Source: SHAN690 sp040905305
GTDB taxonomy: Bacteria; Bacteroidota; Bacteroidia; Flavobacteriales_G; Salibacteraceae
Direction of reading: 5' to 3'
Assembly: GCA_040905305.1 (NCBI GenBank)
Contig: JBBDRU010000311.1
Location: 1 to 17,143 of the forward strand
DNA: 17,143 nucleotides
The position numbers and the translations under genes were made by a program. The notes under the pieces were generated by a model. It saw only the letters and a program-made list of their open reading frames with translations. It did no database searches and had not been told where the DNA came from. Shown here in pieces: positions 1-5,976 of the stretch. The number at the start of each line of letters is the position of its first letter. The first letter of the stretch is position 1.

Positions 1-97
1 CCGGCCTGTCGTTGAGCCGGCTGTCGATCAACCGCTCTACCGACACAAAAAACGAGTCGAGGTCAAGGTGAAGAATGTGTTTTAAAGTGCTGCTCAT
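1..97 (-). CDS. dinB: DNA polymerase IV (Y family), N-terminal fragment cut by window edge
   Basis: This is the first 32 codons of a Y-family translesion DNA polymerase, read on the minus strand from an ATG at 95-97 and running off the left edge. The visible peptide begins MSSTLKHILHLDLDSFFVSV and continues with ERLIDSRLNDRP. The ILHLDLDSFFVSVE stretch matches the first catalytic block of DinB proteins, in which the Asp in LDLD helps bind metal, and the following RLNDRP fits the usual ...RGKPV segment. The family extends replication past damaged bases and is error-prone. The gene is divergent from phosphatase A, with a 281-base spacer. An AT-rich palindrome lies about 40 bases upstream of the start. 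The rest of the gene is outside the window, so completeness cannot be judged. Confidence 0.85.
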   Translation of the reverse strand, partial: MSSTLKHILHLDLDSFFVSVERLIDSRLNDRP

Positions 98-137
98 AAA
101 CGCTTTTCTAAAAAGGATTATTCCTTTATTTTTCGTT

Positions 138-154
138 TACTAAAATATTTAGTA
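138..154. promoter_or_regulatory. AT-rich palindrome upstream of dinB, possible operator
   Basis: The arms TACTAAA (138-144) and TTTAGTA (148-154) form a perfect 7-bp inverted repeat around ATA. On the minus strand it overlaps TATTTTAG (147 down to 140), one mismatch from the Bacteroidota -7 element TAnnTTTG, about 43 bases before the dinB ATG. A repressor site over the dinB promoter is plausible, but the sequence is AT-rich and no known consensus is recognised. Confidence 0.3.
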
Positions 155-307
155 TTTATGATAATGAAAAGGATTTTGAAAAGATTTTTTTGAACAAGAA
201 GAATCGTTCATCGTGGCGGCAAGTGATCAAATCATCCATCAACCGTTTCAGCTTTACCCAACATACCACAGAGAAATAAAAACCTTATAACCTGAGTTTG
301 ACTATTC

Positions 308-382
308 ATGGGCAGTCTGAATCCTGAAGAATATTCGAACTCAGATTTATACGCGCTGAGTCGTAAATTAGCAGCCGAATGA
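308..382 (+). CDS. Possible 24-residue upstream ORF coupled to phosphatase A
   Basis: A short ORF starts with ATG at 308 and ends with TGA at 380-382, so its stop overlaps the phosphatase A start as ATGA. The peptide is MGSLNPEEYSNSDLYALSRK followed by LAAE. Its hydrophilic composition resembles real protein more than random translation. An in-frame TGA at 299-301 closes it upstream. It could be a leader peptide that couples translation into phosphatase A, the remnant of an older gene end, or chance. There is no homology I can name. The stop/start overlap, used twice more in this cluster, is the main support. Confidence 0.3.
   Translation: MGSLNPEEYSNSDLYALSRKLAAE
339..361. promoter_or_regulatory. 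Small hairpin just before phosphatase A
   Basis: ACTCAG (339-344) and CTGAGT (356-361) form a 6-bp stem with an 11-base loop, ending 17 bases before the ATG of phosphatase A. It lies inside the short upstream ORF, so it could affect initiation in the transcript. There is no T-run, so it is not a terminator. It may be chance. Confidence 0.2.
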
Positions 383-2532
383 AGCCAAACAATTTCTATA
401 ATTTCCTGCAGCGATTGTTTGTTGCAGCGCTTCTTATGTTTATGTCTTTTGCAGCAATTGCTCACGGCCCCAAGTACACACATCTGGCTAAATCAGCTGT
501 TATTGCTGAAGATGTAAATGGAGAGTGGACAGCAGATGACGTGGCCGCAGGAAAATATGACTCCCGATTTTCACCTGTGAAGGAACAGGTTCCAAACCTC
601 AACTTCACCACATCAACATTTTGGATACGATTAAAGGTGGCCAGCGGCAAAAAAGAAAGTGCCCAATATTTATTAGAAGCCGCCCGACCGCTTACCAATA
701 CCGTAAACCTATACCGAATAACAAGAAACGAGGCTCATGTGCTTTACGAAACCGGTGATGACCATGTGTTTAACAGCCGTCCAATCACCTATCGAAAATT
801 TATATTTCCCATTACGATACAAGCAAATGATACCCTCGACTTAATGTTTAAAGTCAGCAGCGATGGCGAGGTGATAAGCATGCCCATAAAGCTCTGGGAT
901 CAGACCAATTTCAATGCTTTTATACAGCGTGAAAACCTCACGCTTGGGCTGTATTACGGCTTACTGATCTTCGTTATTGGATTGTTTTTGTTTTTCGCGT
1001 TCATTGTAAAGCAACGGATTTACACCTTCTATGTGTCTTACGTAGCATTCCTGTTCTTCATGCAAGCTTCATTAGACGGATTGGCCTATGAATATTTCTG
1101 GCCCAACTCACCCTGGCTGGCCAACCATTCCATCCTTTTCTTTTCGGGTGCTTCCGTGTTTATGATCATGCTTTACGCAGCCGAGTTTTTACAATTGAAA
1201 TTGATGCCGAAATGGTACGGGGTTCTTTATCGTTCATTAATGGTTCTGGTGGGCATTTGTGTGATCACCGGATTAAGCTCAGGCATGGCTTACGAACTCA
1301 CCTTTCCCGTGATCAATGCCATGTCTTTGATTTCACTCATCATCATTATGATCGGTATTGGATGGAATCAAAAAACGCATCAAAACGTCAACCTCTTTTT
1401 TGCCCTTGGTTTTATTTCTGTGTTGATCGGAGGCATCGTGTTTATCCTCACTAACTTTAATGTAATCGACAACGACTTCCTGAGTCACAACGCGATCAAA
1501 CTGGGCTCAGCGGCCGAGGTGACTTTCCTTTCGATGGCCATGGTGGGAAGGTACCGCAACATTCAGCGCGAAAAGGAGTCGGCTCAACGCGAAGCATTTG
1601 AAAACCTGCAAAAGCTCAATGAGGTTACGAGCGAACAAAACGTAAAGCTGGAAAGACAGGTAAAAGAGCGCACAGCAGAAATAGAAGAAAAAAGTGAGGA
1701 GCTTGAGGAAAAGAACAACGAGATCATTGACTCCATTACTTATGCAAGGCGCATTCAGGAAGCAATTTTACCTCCAGATCAATTATTTGAAAGCTTGCTG
1801 CCACGGGCTTTTGTGCTTTATGTGCCAAAAGACATTGTTGCAGGCGATTTCTATTGGCTCGAAAAATCAGGCGATCAGGTGTTATTTGCTGCTGCTGACT
1901 GCACAGGACACGGAGTGCCCGGGGCAATGGTTTCTGTAGTTTGCAACAATGCCCTCAACCGTTCTGTGAGGGAATTTGGGCTTACGGCACCCGAAAAAAT
2001 CCTTGATCAAACTGCGATCATTGTTGATGAAACGTTTGAAAAGAGCACACAGGAAGTAAAAGACGGCATGGATATATCACTCTGCACCCTTGGACCAATT
2101 GCACGATCAGATAAAGGAGTATATCGAAAACTTCAATGGGCAGGAGCCAACAATCCGATTTGGGTGATCAGCAAAAACGACTATCAAGCTCAGCTTGGAG
2201 AAGCGGTTTTGGAAGAAGGTGAGTTAAAGCTCTATGAGATCAAAGCAAACAAGCAACCTATTGGGCGTTACCCCAATCGAAAAAAATATTCACGTCACGA
2301 ATTCACCTTAAATGAAGGGGATTGTTTTTACCTCTTCAGCGATGGATTCCCAGATCAATTTGGAGGACCCAGCGGAAAAAAGTACAAAAGCAAAAACTTC
2401 AAGCGTTTTTTACTCTCCATCAATGAACATCCGATGGACGAACAAAAGCACCTTGTTCATTATGAATTTCATCATTGGCGCGGTGAATTGGAGCAATTGG
2501 ATGACGTGTGTGTGATTGGGGTGCGCGTTTAG
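379..2532 (+). CDS. Phosphatase A: 7TMR-DISM membrane sensor with SpoIIE/PP2C phosphatase
   Basis: Predicted inner-membrane sensor phosphatase of 717 residues. Residues 1-29 are a signal peptide ending AIA|HG. A periplasmic 7TMR-DISMED2-like beta domain follows (about 35-180, with FWIRLKV and RKFIFPI motifs), then seven membrane helices (about 186-390), a charged coiled coil (about 395-455), and a SpoIIE phosphatase domain (about 460-717). The PP2C-type metal and catalytic signatures are intact: AGDFYW, AADCTGHGVPGAM, KDGMDIS, WAGANNP, FSDGFPDQFGG and the terminal DDVCVIGV. The family removes phosphate from Ser/Thr of regulatory proteins such as STAS anti-anti-sigma factors, but no such partner is nearby. 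This copy is more diverged from B, D and E, with extra residues between WVIS and LYEIKANKQP. It appears to be its own transcription unit and is followed by a composite repeat tail. Confidence 0.93.
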   Translation: MKPNNFYNFLQRLFVAALLMFMSFAAIAHGPKYTHLAKSAVIAEDVNGEWTADDVAAGKYDSRFSPVKEQVPNLNFTTSTFWIRLKVASGKKESAQYLLEAARPLTNTVNLYRITRNEAHVLYETGDDHVFNSRPITYRKFIFPITIQANDTLDLMFKVSSDGEVISMPIKLWDQTNFNAFIQRENLTLGLYYGLLIFVIGLFLFFAFIVKQRIYTFYVSYVAFLFFMQASLDGLAYEYFWPNSPWLANHSILFFSGASVFMIMLYAAEFLQLKLMPKWYGVLYRSLMVLVGICVITGLSSGMAYELTFPVINAMSLISLIIIMIGIGWNQKTHQNVNLFFALGFISVLIGGIVFILTNFNVIDNDFLSHNAIKLGSAAEVTFLSMAMVGRYRNIQREKESAQREAFENLQKLNEVTSEQNVKLERQVKERTAEIEEKSEELEEKNNEIIDSITYARRIQEAILPPDQLFESLLPRAFVLYVPKDIVAGDFYWLEKSGDQVLFAAADCTGHGVPGAMVSVVCNNALNRSVREFGLTAPEKILDQTAIIVDETFEKSTQEVKDGMDISLCTLGPIARSDKGVYRKLQWAGANNPIWVISKNDYQAQLGEAVLEEGELKLYEIKANKQPIGRYPNRKKYSRHEFTLNEGDCFYLFSDGFPDQFGGPSGKKYKSKNFKRFLLSINEHPMDEQKHLVHYEFHHWRGELEQLDDVCVIGVRV

Positions 2533-2745
2533 CGGACACCAAGCGCACTACAAAGTCACGATCCCGATTTAGAGAGACTTAGTGAAGCATGAACCTAGTC
2601 GATCTTAATCGTTCATTTAAGGATGGATGACGTGTGTGTTATAGGCGTGAGACTATAACGCAAAGTTTACGCTGACTGAAGCCGAAAGCTGTGATTGAAA
2701 TTCGCGTTTAGCTAGCGTTCCAAATGCACTACAAAGTCACTATGC
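2533..2745 (+). repeat. Composite 3' tail repeat of phosphatase A with two decayed gene-end copies
   Basis: After the phosphatase A stop comes a spacer containing GCACTACAAAGTCACGATCC, then an A-type segment (about 2569-2622). A second gene-end copy follows at 2623-2658; translated, it reads MDDVCVIGVRL and stop. Next is CGCAAAGTTTAC...GAAGCCGAAAGC, then a third copy at 2691-2711 reading VIEIRV and stop, and again GCACTACAAAGTCAC. The same modules recur after B (5798-5930) and E (12528-12800). The second copy keeps the protein sequence but uses different codons (GTT ATA GGC ... AGA CTA TAA), which argues for descent from a once functional paralog. The rest of the gap to 2885 holds only a weak promoter candidate. 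Confidence 0.8.
2590..2616. repeat. Hairpin inside the A-type tail spacer
   Basis: Within the spacer after phosphatase A, ATGAAC and GTTCAT pair around an inner GAT-CTTA-ATC stem. It is AT-rich with no following T-run, so it is not a standard terminator. The related spacer at 12685-12722 has diverged here and does not clearly keep the stem. Confidence 0.35.
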
Positions 2746-2830
2746 CAACCCACCATAACTAAAACCCCGTCAGGTTAATTAAGCCACACTATTTCCGTTC
2801 GAACAAAATTCTGACCAGTGGTAACAATCG

Positions 2831-2863
2831 TTGTAACTTTTCAAGGTCTTCACCGTCTCTTTG
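2831..2863 (+). promoter_or_regulatory. Weak candidate promoter for the small secreted protein
   Basis: TCTCTTTG (2856-2863) has one mismatch to the Bacteroidota -7 element TAnnTTTG. A TTG at 2831-2833 lies 22 bases upstream as a possible -33 element. The spacing to the ATG at 2886 (22 bases after the element) is reasonable. This is pattern matching only. Confidence 0.3.
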
Positions 2864-2885
2864 CAAACAAATTAAATCACACACC

Positions 2886-3245
2886 ATGAACAGACTTATC
2901 AAACTTAATTTGAAATCAGCGTGCGCTTATGCATTTGTCGTTTTCGCATTTCTCTCGCCAACATTAGCGGCAGCAGGTGAAAACACCCTTCACCCACAAA
3001 TTGCCGAAAAAGAGTGGAAAACGGTTTTGAATCAGGGCGTTTTAAGTCAAAACGGAATTAACGAAGCCAAAGTTCTCGTAAAATTCACCGTTGATGAGGC
3101 CAACAAGATCAAAATTGTTAGTACAGAATCACCGGAGGAAGTTGTTAAACAACACGTGCTGGGTGCACTAAACGGAATGCAAAATACAAGCAACCTCCGT
3201 CAGGACGAAGTTTATCAAGTATTGATCACGTTTAAGCGCATCTGA
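2886..3245 (+). CDS. Small exported protein with a TonB-C-like fold, function unknown
   Basis: A 119-residue exported protein. The N-terminus has a basic start and a hydrophobic core (AYAFVVFAFLSPTLAAA), giving a signal peptide of about 30 residues. The mature part is about 90 residues. The pattern VLVKFTVDEANKIKIVSTES, then a helix with VKQHVLGALNGM, then VYQVLITFKRI resembles the strand-helix-strand layout of the TonB C-terminal domain (VxFxVDxxGKVxxVxVxxS...). I infer a periplasmic or secreted stand-alone TonB-C-like domain; there is no TonB box or N-terminal anchor. It is flanked by the tail repeat of phosphatase A and a strong terminator, so it is probably monocistronic. A functional link to the phosphatases is not shown. 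Confidence 0.75.
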   Translation: MNRLIKLNLKSACAYAFVVFAFLSPTLAAAGENTLHPQIAEKEWKTVLNQGVLSQNGINEAKVLVKFTVDEANKIKIVSTESPEEVVKQHVLGALNGMQNTSNLRQDEVYQVLITFKRI

Positions 3246-3282
3246 CAAGCAATTTCTTAAAAAACCTGTTTATCATCAAAGA

Positions 3283-3320
3283 AAAGCCCCGGAAATGATT
3301 CTTTCGGGGCTTTACTATTT
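3283..3320 (+). terminator. Intrinsic terminator after the small secreted protein
   Basis: AAAGCCCCG (3283-3291) and CGGGGCTTT (3305-3313) form a 9-bp GC-rich stem with a 13-base loop, followed by ACTATTTTTT. The A-rich left flank may let it work in both directions, and it would also have served the decayed minus-strand YceI-like gene that ended at 3341. Confidence 0.88.
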
Positions 3321-3340
3321 TTTATAAACCTCGTGAATTT

Positions 3341-3439
3341 CTATTGCTTCGCTACCTGAATATTGAAATGAAGCTTTACCTCATCCCCTACAACCACTCC
3401 GCCAGCTTCTGTTAAGCCGTTCCAGGAAAGCCCGAAATC
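3341..3439 (-). pseudogene. Remnant of a YceI-family gene (C-terminal end only)
   Basis: On the minus strand, 32 codons followed by TAG (3341-3343) read DFGLSWNGLTEAGGVVVGDE then VKLHFNIQVAKQ. The FGLxWN...GGVxVGDEVKLxxxIQ pattern is the typical C-terminus of YceI-family proteins, periplasmic lipocalin-like proteins that bind polyisoprenoids. The next codon upstream (3440-3442) is a stop in this frame, and the DNA beyond is AT-rich without coding character, so the first 80% or so of the gene is missing. I read this as a deletion scar: the gene end survived next to its terminator while the body was lost, perhaps when phosphatase B was inserted or rearranged. Confidence 0.72.
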
Positions 3440-3453
3440 CTAATGTACACACT

Positions 3454-3471
3454 TATATGTTTATACATATA
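3454..3471. promoter_or_regulatory. Inverted repeat upstream of phosphatase B
   Basis: TATATG (3454-3459) and CATATA (3466-3471) form a dyad around TTTATA, about 75 bases before phosphatase B. It is AT-rich and could be chance. It is listed because a second, longer palindrome follows within 11 bases. Confidence 0.2.
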
Positions 3472-3481
3472 TATTTCAAGC

Positions 3482-3501
3482 TTTTATTTGATCAAATAAA
3501 A
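3482..3501. promoter_or_regulatory. Perfect 20-bp palindrome upstream of phosphatase B, candidate operator
   Basis: TTTTATTTGATCAAATAAAA is fully self-complementary with no spacer and ends 43 bases before the start of phosphatase B. It sits just before the candidate -33 element, where a dimeric regulator could bind. With T-rich and A-rich arms it could also act as a weak terminator-like hairpin. No other copy was noticed in the window. Confidence 0.45.
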
Positions 3502-3506
3502 AACAG

Positions 3507-3536
3507 TTGTACAATCAAGACCTAATAGTATTTTAG
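3507..3536 (+). promoter_or_regulatory. Weak candidate promoter for phosphatase B
   Basis: TTG (3507-3509) and TATTTTAG (3529-3536, one mismatch from TAnnTTTG) are separated by 19 bases, within the range expected for Bacteroidota promoters. The predicted start of transcription would fall almost at the ATG at 3545, which is uncomfortable, so confidence is low. Confidence 0.25.
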
Positions 3537-3544
3537 TCGCACAG

Positions 3545-5797
3545 ATGCGCTTCATAGCTTTCATACTAAACCTATTATGCCTGTATTGCTTCTTACCGGT
3601 TAATGCTCAATCCAACTCAGACAGTTTGAAAGCGCTACTCAACAAAGCCAAAAACAATGAACGTTTTCAACTCCTTGATCAATTTGCCATAGAAGGCGGC
3701 AGTGCCTCTGAAACCATGAGCTGGGGTAAGCAACTGTCAGATGAAGCCGTAGCTCAGAATGACACATATTGGCATGCCATGGGCTTACACCATCAGGCAC
3801 GGGCTCTGTCATCCAAAGGTGATTTGAAGGGAAGTCAACGCATGCGCAGAAAAGTGATAAACCAATTCAAAAGCATCGACAGAAAGGATAAAGTTGCGCG
3901 CCAAATGCTCAATTATGGCAACGTAAGTGCAAACCTCGCTGAATACGACAGTGCGATGTACTATTTCAAACAAGCTTTGGATTTGGCTATTGAAGCAAAA
4001 GATACCTTGACAATTTCCGGAGCATACCTCAACATCAGTACCATTCACCATGAACTGGGTGAAAGTGAACAAGAACTCGAACATTTACTGATAGCCTTAG
4101 ATTTAAGCAAACGGCTTAAAGACAGCACGCAAATCGGAACCATACAATACAACCTGGCCGTATTTTATTTAAACCGTGGACAAATTGACAAATGCAACGA
4201 AATTCTGCAGGAGTTGATGACGCTTTATACATCCAAAAACCACCTGTGGGGACAAGCCAATATTTATAACATCTATGCGCAGCAACAGTTTGAAAAGCAA
4301 AATGTGGATTCGTCACTATATTTTCTGGATAAGGCGATTGCACTCTACGAAAAGATGGGAGAAAAGTCTATGGTTGCCTTTATCACCATGAACCAAGGCA
4401 GCACTTTGGGCATGGCAGGCAGATGGGACGAATCGGTGAGAAAGCTACAACAGGCATACGACATATTTGTAGAACTCGGTGAATTGCGCTATGCATCCAT
4501 CTGTTTGCATGGATTGAGCGCTTCTGAGGAAGAAAAAGGAAACCACACCGAGGCGCTTGAACTTATGGAGCGTGCCATCGATATTTCTAAAAAGATTCGA
4601 TCCACAACAAATACCGTTTTATGGATCAAGGAGCTGGCCGGGTTATATGTTAAAGCTAATGATTATAAGCACGCATACGATTTGATGCTGGAGCATGCCA
4701 CGCTCAAAGACACGCTGGCTGAAATGAATAACCAGCAAGCGATTCAGGAAATGGAGGCGAAATACCAAAACGAGAAAAAGCAACTCGAAATTCAAACCCT
4801 GGAGCAAGAACGAGCGTTGCAAGACGCTGAAATTGACAGCGAACGAACCAAGCGTTTTATGATGCTGGGTGGGCTGATCATTGCGCTACTAATGTTTTCC
4901 ATCGCGGGCTATGCCTTTGTGCAAAAGCAAAAAGACAACAAAGTCATCCAACAACAAAAGAGAGAAGTTGAAAAGCAGCGCGATGAATTGCACCACCAAA
5001 AACTCATCGTGGATGAAAAAAATCGCGAGATTTTAGACTCCATCAACTACGCAAAACGCATCCAAACAGCCATTCTCCCGCCCGACCGCATAGTGAAGGA
5101 ATACCTACCAAACATTTTTATCCTATACAAACCAAAAGATGTGGTGGCAGGCGACTTCTATTGGATGGAATCCGTTGATGATACCGTATATTTTGCCGCT
5201 GCAGACTGCACCGGCCACGGTGTTCCGGGCGCAATGGTAAGCGTGATCTGTAACAACGGGCTCAACCGTTCAGTGCGTGAGTTTGGGCTGTGCGATCCGG
5301 GAGAAATTTTAGATAAAACCCGCGAATTGGTGATTCAGGAATTTGAGAAAAGCGAAGAAGAAGTAAAAGACGGGATGGACATTTCGCTGTGTGCCCTCGG
5401 TCCGATTGTCAGTTCGAGTAGCGGAGCCTATCGAGAACTGCGTTGGGCTGGCGCAAACAACCCGCTGTGGGTGGTGCGAAAAGGAGCCGAAGAAATAGAA
5501 GAAATCAAACCCGACAAGCAACCCATTGGCAAGTACCATCGCGAAACGTCTTTTACTTCTCACAAAATCAAACTCAATAAAGGCGACACCATCTACATTT
5601 TCAGCGATGGCTATCCAGATCAGTTTGGTGGCAACAATGGCAAAAAATACAAGAGCGGAAATTTCAAACGCAGGTTACTCGAGTTAGCCCAACAACCCAT
5701 CGAAAAACAAAAAGACATCCTCGATCAGGAGTTTGAACGCTGGCGTGGTGAGTTAGAGCAGATCGATGACGTCTGCGTGATTGGGGTTTGCGTTTAG
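3545..5797 (+). CDS. Phosphatase B: TPR sensor with SpoIIE/PP2C phosphatase
   Basis: Predicted membrane-anchored phosphatase of 750 residues. Residues 1-21 are a signal peptide (ending VNA|QS). About seven tetratricopeptide repeats fill residues 80-400 (for example NYGNVSANLAEYDSAMYYFK and YLNISTIHHELGESEQELEH), so the protein-binding part is outside the cytoplasm. A coiled segment and one membrane helix (about 437-459, MMLGGLIIALLMFSIAGYAF) follow, then a cytoplasmic coiled coil (465-500) and the SpoIIE domain (about 505-750) with intact AGDFYWM, DCTGHGVPGAM, KDGMDIS, SDGYPDQFGG and DDVCVIG motifs. The last residues are VCV where the paralogs have VRV. Its phosphatase DNA shares a 240-nt exact block with D and an 86-nt block with E. 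It stands alone between the YceI remnant and a tail repeat. Its target is unknown. Confidence 0.93.
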   Translation: MRFIAFILNLLCLYCFLPVNAQSNSDSLKALLNKAKNNERFQLLDQFAIEGGSASETMSWGKQLSDEAVAQNDTYWHAMGLHHQARALSSKGDLKGSQRMRRKVINQFKSIDRKDKVARQMLNYGNVSANLAEYDSAMYYFKQALDLAIEAKDTLTISGAYLNISTIHHELGESEQELEHLLIALDLSKRLKDSTQIGTIQYNLAVFYLNRGQIDKCNEILQELMTLYTSKNHLWGQANIYNIYAQQQFEKQNVDSSLYFLDKAIALYEKMGEKSMVAFITMNQGSTLGMAGRWDESVRKLQQAYDIFVELGELRYASICLHGLSASEEEKGNHTEALELMERAIDISKKIRSTTNTVLWIKELAGLYVKANDYKHAYDLMLEHATLKDTLAEMNNQQAIQEMEAKYQNEKKQLEIQTLEQERALQDAEIDSERTKRFMMLGGLIIALLMFSIAGYAFVQKQKDNKVIQQQKREVEKQRDELHHQKLIVDEKNREILDSINYAKRIQTAILPPDRIVKEYLPNIFILYKPKDVVAGDFYWMESVDDTVYFAAADCTGHGVPGAMVSVICNNGLNRSVREFGLCDPGEILDKTRELVIQEFEKSEEEVKDGMDISLCALGPIVSSSSGAYRELRWAGANNPLWVVRKGAEEIEEIKPDKQPIGKYHRETSFTSHKIKLNKGDTIYIFSDGYPDQFGGNNGKKYKSGNFKRRLLELAQQPIEKQKDILDQEFERWRGELEQIDDVCVIGVCV

Positions 5798-5930
5798 CGG
5801 ACACCAAACGCGCTAGAAAGTCACGATCCCGATCCTAGCAATTCTGCGAAATGAAATGAGCTAGAAATGCTCATTCGGGATCGATGACGTTTGCGTTATA
5901 GGCGTGAGAGTATAACGCAAAGTTTAACTG
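5798..5930 (+). repeat. Composite 3' tail repeat of phosphatase B with one decayed gene-end copy
   Basis: After the stop, the spacer ends in GTCACGATCCCGA and leads into the 69-nt structured element (5820-5888). A second gene-end copy at 5883-5915 then translates as DDVCVIGVRV and stop, and CGCAAAGTTTA follows. The codons of this copy (GTT ATA GGC GTG AGA) match the decayed copy after phosphatase A (2638-2652) and not the live end of phosphatase B (GTG ATT GGG GTT TGC). The two decayed copies therefore share an ancestor separate from the present genes. Confidence 0.8.
5820..5888. repeat. 69-nt structured element, copy 1
   Basis: GTCACGATCCCGA (5820-5832) pairs with TCGGGATCG-A-TGAC (5875-5888) as a 13-bp stem with one bulged A. 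Inside are a small GCA/TGC hairpin (5838-5847) and a 7-bp hairpin AATGAGC/GCTCATT (5855-5875), which together suggest a three-way junction. Copy 2 at 12552-12620 differs at three positions: one in the small hairpin loop and two in the outer stem, both turning a standard pair into G-U. The 3' arm runs into the DDV codons of the decayed gene end. Confidence 0.65.
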
Positions 5931-5945
5931 GAATATCAAGTTAAA
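5923..5945. repeat. Hairpin before the methyltransferase operon
   Basis: TTTAACT (5923-5929) and AGTTAAA (5939-5945) form a 7-bp stem with a 9-base loop at the end of the phosphatase B tail. There is no GC-rich stem or T-run, so it is at best a weak terminator or mRNA end structure. Confidence 0.3.
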
Positions 5946-5964
5946 GCAACAACAATCCAAAAGT

Positions 5965-5972
5965 TATATTTG
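5965..5972 (+). promoter_or_regulatory. Exact -7 element match before the methyltransferase
   Basis: TATATTTG matches TAnnTTTG exactly, but no TTTG or TTG lies at the expected -33 position (TTAAAG is there instead). Transcription would start at or just after the ATG at 5977, implying a nearly leaderless mRNA, or that the match is accidental and the operon is read from upstream. Confidence 0.3.
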
Positions 5973-5976
5973 GCTC

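Noticed and set aside
98..378. Search for a tRNA or small RNA gene in the dinB / phosphatase A spacer
   Set aside because: No cloverleaf, no terminator with a T-run and no strong promoter pair were found; only a palindrome, a small hairpin and a short ORF can be supported.
2533..2885. Tail repeats considered as a CRISPR array or an insertion sequence
   Set aside because: The units are few, diverged and uneven in spacing, contain gene-end codons, and there is no cas gene, transposase or target-site duplication.
5309..5563. Minus-strand open frame inside phosphatase B that is nearly identical to one inside phosphatase D (10643-10912)
   Set aside because: The similarity is only the mirror of the shared phosphatase DNA; it has no independent coding signal or start context.
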